Assembly: GCA_943736015.1 (NCBI GenBank)
Contig: OX031064.1
Span: forward strand, 39,917,361 to 39,981,360
Reading direction: 5' to 3'
DNA: 64,000 bases
Origin: Tridacna crocea
Lineage: Eukaryota; Mollusca; Bivalvia; Cardiida; Cardiidae
The notes under the pieces were generated by a model. It made no database searches. It had not been told where the DNA came from and saw only the letters and a program-made list of their open reading frames with translations. Below are positions 22,940 through 35,440 of this stretch, piece after piece; positions within the stretch are counted from its first letter, which is position 1; each line of letters begins with the position of its first letter. A program made the translations under genes and the position numbers.

Positions 22940-23165
22940 TATATCATGTTCCCTCGCAAGAACCACGTAAGGCCAGTTTCCCTTTTGAATGCCCCATCCA
23001 AAATGGCGGCGTCGATCGATCACCAGATTGCATATTCATGCACCAAACTGCATGTTTTAGTGACGTTGACTCAGTCTCCAGTGACGTCAGTTTTCAATGA
23101 ATTGGGGCACTCAGGAGCGAATTTCTCTTTCGCCAGAATACTCGATTCGTGAGACTATAAAACAG
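22940..23165 (+). promoter_or_regulatory. YY1/CRE-type promoter candidate with short frame
   Basis: AAAATGGCGGC (23000-23010) is a strong YY1-type motif that overlaps an ATG. TGACGTCA lies at 23082-23089 and GTGACGTTGACTCAG just before it. The frame from the ATG at 23004 runs to about 23150 (MAASIDHQIAYSCTKL at its start). Such ATG-overlapping YY1 sites are typical of animal housekeeping promoters, but no splice donor and no downstream exon were found. Confidence 0.3.
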
Positions 23166-23232
23166 GAAAATTTTGCTTAATACGCTTTGAAAGTGTATAA
23201 CTTTGCAGTATAATAAATTCGTTGTACGGGGC

Positions 23233-23345
23233 GACATGATTAACAGCCATGAACAAGTTTCCAAGTCCCCTGCCACTTGATCGTACTACGACATGATTAA
23301 CCACAGCCGTGAACAAGTTTCCAAGTCCCCTGCCACCTGACCGTA
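23233..23345. repeat. Two tandem ~57-bp units
   Basis: GACATGATTAACCACAGCC, GTGAACAAGTTTCCAAGTCC and CCTGCCACYTGAYCGTAC occur twice in a row (starts 23233 and 23290). A local tandem duplication. Confidence 0.85.
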
Positions 23346-23349
23346 CAAC

Positions 23350-24195
23350 TGATATTGTACCTCCGTAATACATTACATCGAGCAGAACTTCACATTATTG
23401 TGGATCCTTATAAGCAGTTTTGTCTAATGAAATCATCAGGAAAAATGGTCCTTTGACATGCAGAAAATTGCTAGAAAGCTATCAGTAACAACCCTTGTCA
23501 CCCTCACCGTACTGCAGTCAGCATTGATGTTTTTCTTTCCCAGATGTTGGTTTTTACCTGCTTACTATACATTACACATTTCTATAATTCTGTGTGATGT
23601 ATAATGATTTATTAATCAATTATTAGATATATAGAAGTTATACATGGAAACATCTTCGCAAGTCAAGGGTGACGATCCATTACGCTACTCTACCCTTGGC
23701 GGATTGAGCTTGATTTCGATATTCACCCGATACGCATTTTCATTGGTTGCAGCTAGCTCTAACTGCATCAAATCAAATTGCCCATAGCTTTTCATCTTTG
23801 ATAAAAATAGAACAGGGTCGCGATAAAAATAGAAGGTAAACATGAATACCTCCGTGGATGTGTGTAGGATCTGTAATGATTTATTATCGAAGAAAACATA
23901 GACGAACAATATGTACGTAAAGTTTCAATGTGACCAATCAATTATCAATCAGATGTTTTAGGCTATATCCCAGCACCTGACCATGGAATGTCGAAATACG
24001 TTTGTGGTTATTCCTTCATGTTGAATTATTGTATTCGTAAGCGGTTTGTAAATCGATATTTCACTGGCTATAAGAAATATGATGTACAGGGAAATAAAAA
24101 GCAGCATCCAATAGGGGCGTGTCGCGGAAATCTCGAAGTCGGGCTCGATCCGCCAAGGTAAGATCCATGTAGTGATCGTAATCTTGGCTCGCGGA
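23350..24195. other. Unassigned
   Basis: 'TTAGATATATAGAAGTTATA' followed by CATGGAAAC (near 23622) recurs at 24658. Minus-strand frames at 23685 and 23958 have no splice support. Confidence 0.35.
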
Positions 24196-24202
24196 AATGA
24201 CA

Positions 24203-24722
24203 TGGAAACCGGTCCACGCGATACTAGTCACATTTTTTACTTCGTATAGCATACAGGTCGTGACCCCGGCTTAATACAATTTGACCACCGATCAATACAG
24301 TTTACCTCGTATCAATATTGATGACCCGCGACCAATACAGAAATCCTTGGAGGTGATTGGTCAAAAGTTCAGTCGCGTGAGGGTCTGCACTTACTTTTGA
24401 CCAATCACGTTCACGAAGTAAGAAATGTGACTAGTAAACCCTATCTTCACTTCTCTTAGGCTGTCATATTGATTCTGGGCCAACAGTTAATTGACAAAAA
24501 TGTCATTGATCAAGTGATTTTGTATTGGTCCAGTTACAGGTCCGAGGTCAGCCGTATTGGCCCGAGGCCAGCCTCGGACCAATACGGCTGACCTCGGACC
24601 TGTTACTGGTCCAATACGAAATCACTTCGTTAATAAAATTATATTGTTAATTAATCATTAGATATATAGATATTATACATGGAAACCGGTTCACGCGATA
24701 CTAGTCATATTTTTTACTTCGT
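24203..24722. repeat. Cluster of inverted and direct repeats around a strong palindrome
   Basis: ACTAGTCACATTTTTTACTTC near 24224 is inverted at about 24416-24437, and GTGATTGGTCAAAAGT / ACTTTTGACCAATCAC form inner arms. A direct copy of CATGGAAACCGGTYCACGCG and ATACTAGTCAYATTTTTTAC is at 24680-24722. The segment may be a decayed inverted-repeat element; ends and target duplication are not clear. Confidence 0.6.
24514..24625. repeat. 112-bp near-perfect palindrome
   Basis: Arms of about 47 bp, for example TATTGGTCCAGTTACAGGTC / GACCTGTTACTGGTCCAATA and CGAGGTCAGCCGTATTGG / CCAATACGGCTGACCTCG, around a GGCC-rich loop that can itself pair (CCGAGGC / GCCTCGG). Only a few mismatches, much fewer than the MITEs nearby, so it is younger or kept by conversion. 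Confidence 0.9.
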
Positions 24723-25101
24723 TGATATTATGAACATCAGGACAATTGGACTAAATGCAGGTAAGAAACTGGATGGTGGACTGTCTCCGAAGTAAGCGCA
24801 AGTTACTTTACGGATGTTAAAAGTGTGGTATCGTCTCAGGCGATTTCAACGTTCAAAGATGATGGATCCGGCGTGATTCTATGGACTCGCCGGCCATATT
24901 TGTTTGTGCTCTACCTAGAAGATAGACCAATTCGTGGCTTTGTGTTTGCTTGATTGCCCTGAGATCTGTTCATGTGCATATAAAGTGGCAGCAGTTCACC
25001 TCTACTGACGAGTTCATAAGTATGATCGGTTTGGATAAACCCGTAAGTATGTCTTCCGCTGGCGAGGACTAGATGGTGGTCAGCGTGCTGTTGAATATTA
25101 A

Positions 25102-25322
25102 CCCTTTACCCCCATAGACATTACTATAACATCTCTAATTGACCCTAAATAATAGCAAGGATGAAGCGGTTTCTTATGTTTAAATGGCACTTTTTGATGG
25201 CATGGAAAACATTGTGGCAAAAGGTGAAATTGCTTGTCACGAGCAATTTCACCTGTTACCACAATGTTTTCCAAAGGCTCCTACAAGCAATGTGTAAAAA
25301 TGAGTATCTATGGAGTACAAGG
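25102..25322. mobile_element. TTAA-MITE, subfamily 2
   Basis: TTAA on both sides (25098-25101, 25323-25326). The ends and the ACATTGTGGCAAAAGG / ACAATGTTTTCCAAAGGCTC parts are like family E, but the centre is GGTGAAATTGCTTGTCACGA / GCAATTTCACC in place of GGAGAAAATGCTGG. The only other member is at 44784. Confidence 0.85.
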
Positions 25323-25329
25323 TTAATAC

Positions 25330-27480
25330 TGTTGTCTGATATGCAGCAATTAGATTAGTTAGATTGACACAGTGTCAAACTGTGTTGCAGCTGCGTTCTT
25401 GCCGGGAATGATATTCATTATTCATGTTCTGGTAGGGACATGCATGCATACCAATCACCGGGGTTGGGGGTTGGGGCGAGGAAAGCGTTAAGCAGGGTTT
25501 TAGGGTTTTATTGCCCTCACAGCCTGTGAATCTTTAAATCTGTTGAAAAAATAACTAATTTTAGGATTTGAAAAATTCTGGATAAGTCATATGTTTTTGT
25601 AAATCTGTGGTAAATTTACAAATTTATAGTTTAGCTATAGATATACACCTGTATTATGTTAAGTGAAAACGTTTAGAAACTTTAGTAGGTAAGTTTTTTG
25701 TGTGTGTGTGTGTTTCATACCATCAAAGTTGATTTATTCAGTTTTGAGTCAAATTTACTACATATAACATGTTTATAGAAGTCGGATGTTCCTAACTGTA
25801 TCTGGGAAAAGCCGCAGTATGTGTTTTCTCAAGTGTAGAGTGGCGGTATTTTCTGGAGGTCTAAGTTAGGAGTTTGGTGTCCAGCTGGTCGTTTTGTAGT
25901 CGACTGCTCCATCTAATGCGATCAAGTGTGACACTAACATGATCAGTGTGTGTTGATGGTCACATGGCGTTGTCGTGGGTTTTCGCGATATCAGGTTGGG
26001 GATCTAGTGGAGTTTTGAGGGAGGTGCCATCAAGCTTTCTTGCACTGCCCTCTGGCCTTTTGGTGTTCAATTGGATGTTGCCTAGATGAATTCTATGATA
26101 AATTTTTGGATTTCGGTATGCTAACAAAATTCATGCATTTCAGATGATAAATTCCTTTTTAGGTCCTCATTTGGCACCAGATTGTGAGGTAAGTTGAGTT
26201 CTAAGCCATTGGTTCGGAATATATCTAAAGATTCACAGATGAACAATTTCAAATAGTGAATAAAGTATGCCCTGGGGTTATTCAGAATTATACCTGCATA
26301 CATGTCAATCAGCTCGTCCTTATTCAGAGAGAAGATGGGATTGATCGATGGGACAGTACTGTCACGCACTCATAGGGATGTCTTTCAATATACCTCGTTA
26401 CAAATGAGGCTCTTCGAGCGGAAATAAGGCATTGGTAATTCTGGATGAAAAACTTGTCCTGGAAAAAGACGACTCTCACTGACGAATTAAGGTGAGGGTG
26501 TAAGCTGTTATTGGCCTGAACGGCAGATTGTGAAGAATAGGTGGCAATAGTTTACTGTAGACGGGAATGTAGTTGATAATTCCTAAACAGACCTTTGACA
26601 ATAGACCATTCATATCTGACGTCTTGCTTATTTCCAGAGAATTTTTGTGTCAAGTCACGGGATGTTCAGTGTGGTTGTCACGGTGTCTCAAGGCACTGGC
26701 TCATGGCTCTGGCTTGATGCACGGTAAACTATGATTTTTTCGAGGGGAGTTGGGGGACTTTGATTATGTTGTAGGTGTGGCTATCACGCCACTGTGTCTT
26801 TGACGTGATTGTTGCTGTTGGCAAAGGAGTGAACAATCACTGCGGAACTTTCACTTGGAAATTCGGTGATGCAGTTCCATTTACAATGAGTGACTAGACT
26901 CAAGAATGGTCGCTCCGTCGGTGGTAACATTAACCCTATTTAGTTGATGGTAACAACGTCCAGTTGCTCTAGCCGTTAAGGCCATGTGTCTTGCTCAGGA
27001 AAGCGATACTTGGATGACTGCAACAGACATTGAAGAAACTGTACTATCTGTCAGAATGGTTGAATATGGCAATTCTGTAACATGAGTTGAAGTAAGAGTT
27101 ACAAATACTAGTCCAATCATGCCTACAATTCTACCCTTTTATGTCACATGAGATCGTTCCTGTTGGCAGAAAAAATTTAGTACCGAGATATCAGCGATGC
27201 TAACGAACTTGTTTGTCATAGAACTAGTTCGTCCCCGATTATTTATTTCGATAATAATACCTTAGACATGTTTGTTTCAGCATGGACTTAGATTATTGCG
27301 AGTTCAATTAGACTGATGAAATGCCATATAATCGTTAGGATTCTCGATCAGTTGCCAAACGTGAATAAATTCGGGTCGAACTGCGGACACGTTCACTTAA
27401 TACCATTTATTCGTGTGAATATTATTATGAATTTGTGTGTTGCAGTACAGTGGGTCATAGTTTCAATTGCTGTCATAAAA
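25330..27480. other. Long unassigned stretch, possible decayed coding relic
   Basis: The GC content is a little higher than its surroundings. On the minus strand a frame at 26369-26121 (82 codons, containing NPIFSLNKDELIDMYAGI and NLVPNEDLKRNLSSEMHEF) reads like protein but has no ATG and no clear acceptor, and neighbouring frames are broken. It may be a dead transposon or gene relic. I recognise no domain. Confidence 0.3.
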
Positions 27481-27484
27481 ATTA

Positions 27485-27640
27485 AACCTTAACACTAGTT
27501 TTAACGTTTGCAACTGGTAACCAGCATTTCTCCTTCAAGTTCAATTTCTCTACCCTGTCTGATACAAATCTGCATCTTATTTTTCGTCTGCAAATACTTA
27601 AAAGGTTTCACTCAGTCTACATTTTTTTTCTATAAACAAT
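27485..27640 (+). mobile_element. TTAA-MITE fragment (right half)
   Basis: It begins near the centre (GCAACTGGTAACCAGCATTT) and continues through CTCTACCCTGTCTGATAC and TTCGTCTGCAAATACTT; the left half is absent. Confidence 0.65.
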
Positions 27641-27995
27641 TAAGAATTACGATCCTCACCGGTAAATATCGACGTTTTCGTAAAGGCTATTCGGCCAATC
27701 TCGGTAGCTTCCGTCTTTTAAAATGAGCGTTAGGGGAAGGGCCTTAAGTCAGTGTCGTTGAAAAAAATATGTTTTCATCGCAATATTATCGCTACATATA
27801 TTTGATGGCCGTCATAAGATTCCGTACCCGCAATTTCTTGTTTATGTATAGTGTTAACGTCCCGATTATACCTACTTAGAATAACTTGTACGTTGTACAG
27901 TCGTTAACATCAAACATGATATATAATTAACAGTGTTATAGCGGCAAGGATGTTAAAGATAGCCAATTATTTCTCTATAATATACAACACATTTA

Positions 27996-28219
27996 CCCTT
28001 CTACCACACAATCCCAAGTACCACAAACTCCATGGCGGGAGGATATTGAAAACATTCTAGAAAAAGGAGAAAATGTTGGTAACCAGCATTTTCTCCCTTT
28101 TTTGACAATGTTTTCTGTCCTATGAATGACATATATAAATTTTCAAGCTACTTTTAATTTTTTGTCTGCAAATGCTTTTAGTATGGTCGAGTACTAAATT
28201 TATTCGTTTAGTAAAATGT
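27996..28219 (+). mobile_element. TTAA-MITE (family E)
   Basis: TTTA-CCCTTCTACCACACAATC at the left; centre GGAGAAAATGTTGGTAACCA / GCATTTTCTCC almost perfect; right end TTCGTTTAGTAAAAT. A partial right-half copy follows near 28290-28400. Confidence 0.8.
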
Positions 28220-28729
28220 TATTATTTACTTAACGATCACGCGTTTATAACGATCACGAGGATCTCACGACATATTCTCTTTCCACGAGTTTTTCTTCCC
28301 ATTCAAAAACAAACCTCATTATTAGCCAAAACAGACATCTTAATTTTTACTTCTGCAAATGCTTTAAAGATGACTGAATATTAAATTTTGCGGTCTGGTA
28401 AGAACAAATTCCTTTAGAAACCAATAAAAACTTTTCCGGCCAAAAAAGGATACTAGCAGTGCAAATTCCAGATCATACGCTACTCATCTGTATATTCTGG
28501 TCTTGCATCTATACTGCTTTTTAGGTATTCTGGCTAATGATATCTGGTACGTTCAAAATGAAGCTTTCCGTTTCACTTCTATATATTTGGCGACCAAAGG
28601 GTTGAATTTGCCACACTCTCTCTTGTGTATCCAAGACAGCGCTGTTGTTCAGCACGGTGACGTCTTTGATACGTTTGAATTCGACCATTTACTGAAATTT
28701 TGAATTTCATTTACAGCCGGTAATCTTTA

Positions 28730-29350
28730 AAGCAAATTTTAACAATGTGATAAATCAACAAGACTCAGGAGTATAAATGTAGGTACATGCAATGGCACAT
28801 GTCACCAGACCGGATACCGCATTCAACGTTTCCTCAGTGAGCTTACTTATTTAATGTTTCCTCAGTATTCTGTGTTTCAGCAGTCTGTACACATAACTCA
28901 ATGTCTATTCGGCCTGTATACTGCAGTCATTGCTCTCCTGGGTCTGTATTCACCAACCATTCTTAAGCCCATTCTTGGTCTTATTCTTCCAAAAATTGTC
29001 AATGTGAAAGTAACAGAACTTGATTGGCTAAATCAAATGGTTTAGTCAATCAGAAGTCCTGATACTTTCACAGTCAGGAAATCTTGAAGAATAAGACAAA
29101 GAACGTTCTTAAGAATGGTTTATGGATACAGACCCATATGTGTGAAATGCAGGATGGTATCCATGTATGTTTAATGCGTTGAAAGAGTACATAGTCCATA
29201 CAATGCATTTAGTATTTCACCAGTCTGTACACAACAATCAACATTTCCTCAGGCTATATATTGCATCTATTGCTACCTGAGACTGTTACACTACATATGT
29301 ATTCAATGTTTCCTCATTTTTTATACCGCATTTCAGGTATTATCATTCTA
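28730..29350 (+). repeat. Degenerate CAATGTTTCCTCAG repeat, interrupted by a MITE
   Basis: 'CAAYRTTTCCTCAG', 'CAGTCTGTACAC' and 'TATACYGCA' recur near 28826, 28853, 28890, 29226, 29253 and 29307 at irregular spacing. A family C MITE (28940-29135) sits inside. Confidence 0.5.
28940..29135. mobile_element. Family C palindromic MITE, full length, 196 bp
   Basis: Ends GGGTCTGTATTCACCAACCA and complement of GGGTCTGTATCCATAAACC; inner arms ATTCTTAAG, GTGAAAGTAACAGAACTT; centre AAATCAAATGGTTTAG. No protein frame. The open frame at 28854-29045 runs through it by chance. Confidence 0.85.
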
Positions 29351-29389
29351 ACGCTTCTAGTGCAAGATGGAATAAAAAATCTTATCAGT

Positions 29390-29475
29390 TGATAAATAGG
29401 GATTTATAATGATACAATATTTTTGTACATATCTAACTGATCAGATTTTTGCACATATCTAACTGATCAGAAATT
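29390..29475. repeat. 22-bp direct duplication
   Basis: TGYACATATCTAACTGATCA occurs twice in a row near 29424 and 29451. Confidence 0.7.
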
Positions 29476-29707
29476 CCTGTGATTCTATCTTGAAATTATT
29501 TGTTCATACTTTGGTGGTTTCCAGAAAATTAAGGTAATTACTATCTCCCGTTGTAAAAAGAATACAGTGGTTCTAGATTTATAAATGATAATTCTAAGAA
29601 GGAAAACAGAAAAAAAAGTGGCTCGGTGAAACATGTACAATAATGCTTATTTCTAATCATAGTAAATTTTGTAGGATTAAATTATAGTGAAAATAACTGT
29701 TTTCCAT

Positions 29708-29850
29708 TAACACATTACCAAACGACAAAGTTTTAGGTTTGTCCAAATCGAAAGCATATCTCATGATTTTGAGATATCTTTGGCCGTCAGGATCTAATTC
29801 CCAAAATTACAATAAAGTTTTCTACCTGTAAATATCCCTACACAATCAAA
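29708..29850 (-). mobile_element. TTAA-MITE, 5'-half fragment
   Basis: ATTAACACATTACCAAACGA and TAGGTTTGTCCAAATCGAAA match the family E end in reverse orientation. The central palindrome is missing; CTAATTCCCAAAATTACAAT with TTTTCTACC ends the match. Confidence 0.6.
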
Positions 29851-29859
29851 TGAGTAGCG

Positions 29860-31685
29860 TGCAATCATGGGACGAACAAACCCAGGAACGAACTGGTTTT
29901 GGAACTAACAAACCCTGAAACAAAGCAACCAGAAGACATTGCGTCAATAGAATGCTATGAAGGGGTGAAGATATTTTCAATCAAAAAGAAGTATTTTCAC
30001 GATCGATGGCCTTTTGCAGTTTTTTTTCAATACGCAATTTCCAATTACATGTATATATCTGGGTGCTATTGAAAAACACTTTTTTCTAGAAAAATTAAGT
30101 TTTATTTGGGTTTATTTCCTTCGGTTTTGCACAAAATACCATATATGGTATTCAAAATTCAATTTTGAACATTCATTATTGATCTCATAGTTGCATTTAC
30201 GCAACTAGGGACTTTTGGACGTTTGCGTAAGGTGTCGCCTCGGATCAGCAAATATTTTTGTGGCATTTGTCGAAGACATTGCGTATATATTCATTCATTG
30301 CTTCGTCAGTAGGTATACATCGCTCAGTTTCATAGGTAAACATTTTCGTCGTATAGAGGAGGTCAGTTTCCTTTTTCTGTATGCTGAACTCCTTTTTTCA
30401 GCTGATACTGTTGACGTATATAGTACGTCTTTTCCCTCAGCCTGTACACTGCATTTAATGTTCAGCTTGACGTTGTCGTCGTGTACAGCAGGATTTTTTC
30501 CCGGCTAGATTTTGTTGAGAACGGTTTTGGATTGGATCTCTTGCAGTTAGCCTTTCTACAAAAATCCCGTATTCCAGCAACTCTGAAAAAGAAAGCTCTT
30601 CAGAAAACATTTGGGGAGCTGGGAACAGCTTTTTTATTTTCCCACAAATTTGTGTGCTGCTTCTTAGAAAAATCCTACAATTTGGCTCCAAGGTACCAGG
30701 TCATCTTTGCAAGTTCAATTCTTTACCATCATGTTTTGGGGATTAATGTAAGTTTTATACTAGTCCACACGTTTTGAAATTGGACTGTGAGATGCCACTT
30801 TATAATGCATGTGCTAAATTGTTCTATCTAAAGTTGTTGCATTAACTGCTTCAAATATTCAATTAATTACACGTCCCACATGCCAGACTTATAGATTGCT
30901 CCAAATTGAAAACGTTTGAAGACAACATATAATTTATGTAGTAAATTTGGCTTTCGAGATCTATTCACCTTACGGTCTTTTAACACAGAAGTGCTTGATA
31001 AATAGTTAAAAAGACAACAAAGGTTTATCATATACTCCAATATCATTTCCAGTCGTGGATTATTTTCAAATCGTAGTTTGAGTTTCACTGTCGAAAAGTA
31101 ACGATGGATCAAGTTCCTCTACTGGAAAATTGTTTAAGAAGTTATTGACATCTTCCGCTGATGTAACGTTTTGTCTGTTCAGTGCTGTACCTAACGGAGG
31201 GGGGCTTAACGATTCCATCTCCCATTATAAATTATGATGCCTGTTTTTGTTAAATCAAACTCGTTTGTCTTCGTGTCAGATAAATTATCACTCAGGTATC
31301 CCCACATGAAACTATTTATTTCATAATTACATCTAAATTACAAGGCTTTTGGCAAACATTGATAGCAAATCTTTTAACAACAATAACAAAAATCTCTTTC
31401 AGTGCGTTATACCTCTATTTATTGCGCATTATAGTACATTATCTATATTCATTTGTTCGAAAAAACTAAAAAAACTAGATTTCGAGACATTTTTATTTTT
31501 TGCATTATCGGAATAATCACTAGAAAAACAGGAATCTCATCAAAATTAATAACATTAATCGTAACCTCTATGTACCGTTGTCGTCCTAAAAATGGGGCGT
31601 TCGAAAGAATTAAAAGACACATGCTTCCTGAAAATAGTGATGCAGCATTTTGATTGACTGCAAGAGCACTCTGCCGCACAGTCTT
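29860..31685. other. Unassigned; one MITE scrap
   Basis: A family E scrap (CTGAAAAAGAAAGCTCTTCA, GAAAACATTTGGGG) lies near 30580-30640. Frames at 30215, 30455 and 30481 overlap it. No splice-supported exon, tRNA or tandem repeat seen. Confidence 0.35.
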
Positions 31686-31754
31686 GTGTTTTCAAGAGAA
31701 CATTTCAGTGTTTGAAAGAGCATTCAGCTTTACAATTCCGACATTGCAAGTAAA

Positions 31755-34700
31755 CCGCTTTTATAGTTCCATGTTCACAAGAGTATTCCGCTTTACAGTT
31801 CCATCTTCACAAGAGTATTCCGCTTTACAGTTCCATGTTCACCAGAGTATACCGCTTTACAGTTCCATGTTTACAAGAGTATCTTTAGCTTTACAGCTCC
31901 GTGTTTTACAAGAGTATTCAGCTTTACAGTTCCATGGTTTACAAGAGTATTCCGCTTTACAGTTCCATGGTTTACACGAGTATTCCGCTTTACAGTTCAA
32001 TGTTTACAAGAGTATACAGCTTTACAGTTCCATGTTCACAAGAGTATCAAGCTTTGCAGTACCGTGTTTTACAAGAGTATCCAGCTTTACAGTTCCGTGT
32101 TCACAAGAGTATTCAGCTTAACAATTCCGTGTTTGAAAGAGTATTCAGCTTTACAGTTCCGTGTTTTACAAGAGTATTCAGCTTTACAGTTCCGTGTTTG
32201 AAAGAGTATCAAGCTTTATAGTTCCATGTTCACAAGAGTATCCAGCTTTACAGTTCCGTGTTTAAAAGTGTATTCGGCTTTACAGTTCCGTGTTTACAAG
32301 AGTATTCGGCTTTACAGTTTCGTGTTTTACAAGAGTATTCGGCTTTACAGTTCTATGTTCACAAGAGTATCCAGCTTTACACTTCCATGTTTGAAAGAGT
32401 ATTTAGCTTTACAGTTCTGTGTTTTACAAGAGTATTCGGCTTTACAGTTTCGTGCTTTACAAGAGTATTCGGCTTTACAGTTTCTTGCTTTACAAGAGTA
32501 TTCGGCTTTACAGTTCCGTATTTTACAAGAGTATTCGGCTTTACAGTTCCATGTTTTACAAGAGAATTCGGCATTACAGTTCCATGTCTACAAGAGTATT
32601 AAGCTCTGAAATTCCATGTCTACAAGAGTATCCAGCTTAACAGTTCCGTGTTTTACAAGAGTACCCAGCTTTACAGTTCCGTGTTTTACAAGAGTACCCA
32701 GCTTTACAGTTCCGTATTTAACAAGAGTATCCAGTTTTACAGTTCCGTGTTTTACAAGAGTATCCAGCATTACAGTTCCGTATTTAACAAGAATATCCAG
32801 TTTTACAGTTCCATGTTTTACAAGAGTATCCAGCTGAACAGTTCTGTGTTTTACAAAGGGTATTCAGCTTTACAGCTCCGTGTTTTACAAGAGTGTTAAG
32901 GTTTACAGTTCCGTGTTTACAAGAGTATCCAGCTTTACAGTTCCGTGTTTTACAAGAGTGTTAAGCTTTACAGTCACGTGTTTACAAGAGTATCCAAGTT
33001 TACAGTTCTGTGTTTTATAAGAGTGTTAAGGTTTATAGTTCCGTGTTTCACAAGGCTATCCAGCTTTACAGTTCCGTGTTTTACAAGAGTATCCAGCTTA
33101 ACAGGTCCTTGTTTTACAAGAGTATCCAGCTTTACAGTTCCGTGTTTACAAGAGTATCCAGCTTTACAGTTCCTTGTTTAACAAATGTATCTAGCTTTAC
33201 AGTTCCGTGTTTACAAGAGTATCCAGCTTTACAGGTCCTTGTTTTACAAGAGTATTTAGCTTTACAGTTCCTTGTTTAACAAGAGTATCTAGCTTTATAG
33301 TTCCGTGTGTTACAAGAGTATCCAGCCTTACAGCTCCGTGTTTTACAAAGGGTATCCAGCTTTACAGTTCCGTGTTTTACCGGAGTATCCAGCTTTACAG
33401 TTCCTTGTTTAACAAAGGTATCCAGCTTTACAGTTCCATAATTTGATAGAGTATTCAGCTTTACAGTTCCATGTTTACAAGTGTATTCAGCTTTACAGTT
33501 CTGTGTTTTACAAAGAGTATCCAGCTTTACCGTTCCGTGTTTTACAAGATTATCCAGCTGTATAGTTCCTTGTTTTACAAGAGTATTCAGCATTACAGTC
33601 CCTTGTTTTACAAGAGTATCCAGCTTTACAGTTCCGTGTATTACAAGAGTATCCAGTTTTACAGTTCCATGTTTACAAGTGTATTCAGCTTTACAGTTCC
33701 ATATTTTTCAGTTCCATGTTTACAAGTGTATTCAGCTTTACAGTTCCATGTTTTACAAGAGTATCCAGCTTTACAAGTTCCATAATTTAATAGAGTATTC
33801 AGCTTTACAGTTCCGTGTTTTACAAGAATATCCAGCTTTACAGTTCCCTGCTTTACAAGAGTATTCAGCTTTACAGTTCTGTGTTTTGCAAGAGTTTCCA
33901 GCCTTACAGTTCCTTGTTTTTCAAGAGTGTTAAGCTTTACAGTTCCCTGTTTTACAAGAGGTATCCAGCTTAACAGCTCCGTGTTTTACAAGAGTGTTCA
34001 GCTTTACAGTTCCGTGTTTTACAAGAGTATCCAGCTTTACAGTTCCGTGTTTTACGAAGGCTATTCAGCTTTATAGTTCCATGTTTAACGAAGGGTATCC
34101 AGCTTTACAGTTCCGTGTTTTACAAAGAGTATCCAGCTTTACAGTTCCGTGTTTTACAGGTCCTTGTTTTACAAGAGTATCCAGCCTTACACTTTCTTGT
34201 TTTTCAAGATTGTTAAGCTTTCCAGTTCCGTGTTTTACAAGAGGTATCCAGCTTTACAGTTCCGTGTTTTACAAAGAGTATCAAGCTTTACCGTTCCGTG
34301 TTTCAAAAGATTATCCAGCTGTACAGGTCCTTGTTTTACAAGAGTATTCAGCATTACAGTTCCTTGTTTTTTTAAGAGTATCCAGCCTTACACTTCCCTG
34401 TTTTTTCAAGATTGTTAAGTATTCAGCTTTACAGTTCCGTGTTTTACAAAGAGTATCAAGCTTTACCGTTCCGTGTTTTACAAGAGTATCCAGCTTTACA
34501 GTTCCATAATTTAATAGAGTATTCAGCTTTACAGTTCCATGGTTATAAGTGTATTCAGCTTTACAGTTCCATGTTTTACAAGAGTATCTAGCTTTACAAG
34601 TTCCATAATTTAATAGGGTATTCAGCTTTACAGTTCCGTGTTTAACAAGAGTATTCAGCTTTACAGTTGCGTGTTTTTCAAGAGTGTCAAGCTTTACAGT

Positions 34701-35440
34701 TCTGTGTTTTACGAGGGGTATCCAGCTTTACAGTTCCTTGTTTTTCAAGAGTGTCAAGCTTTACAGTTCCGTGTTTTACGAGGGGTATCCAGCTTTACAG
34801 TTCCTTGTTTTTCAAGAGTGGTAAGCTTTACAGTTCCCTGTTTTACAAGAGGTATCCAGCTTTACAGCTCCGTGTTTTACAAGAGTGTTTAGCTTTACAG
34901 CTCCGTGTTTTACAAGAGGTATCCAGCTTTACAGCTCCGTGTTTTACAAGAGTGTTTAGCTTTACAGTTCCGTGTTTTACAAGAGGTATCCAGCTTTACA
35001 ATTCCGTGTTTTACAAAAGTATACAGCTGTACAGTTCAGTGTTTTACGAAGGGTATCCAGCTGTACAGTTCCGTGTTTTACGAAGGGTGTCCAGCTTTAC
35101 AGTTCCGTGTTTTATGAAGGGTGTCCAGCTTTACAGTTCCGTCTTTTACGAAGAGTATCCAGCTTTACACTTCCGTGTTTCACAAGAGTATCCAGCTTTA
35201 CAGTTCCGTGTTTGAAAGAGTATTTCAGATTTAGAGTTCCGTGTTAACAAGTGTATTCAGCTTTACAGTTCCATGTTAAAAAAAGTGTATTCAGCTTTAC
35301 AGTTCCGTGTTTTACAAGAGTATCCAGCTTTACAGTTCCGTGTTTACAAGTGTATTCAGCTTTACAATTCCGTGTTTACAAGAGTATTCAGCTTTACAGT
35401 TCCTTGTTTTACAAGTGTATTCAGTTTCAATTCTATTCTT
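31755..35440 (+). repeat. Minisatellite zone 1, 33-bp period
   Basis: CAGTTCCGTG anchors are 33 bp apart where the array is regular (for example 32641 and 32674), with 32- and 34-bp variants from TTTACAAG / TTTTACAAG and AAGAGG changes. Read in three phases it gives 11-residue repeats: FTRVSSFTVPC, FYKSIQLYSSV and LQEYPALQFRV. A few longer 'T-to-GG' variants (ACGAAGGGTATCC) cluster at 34.0-35.2 kb, a local subfamily. Confidence 0.9.
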
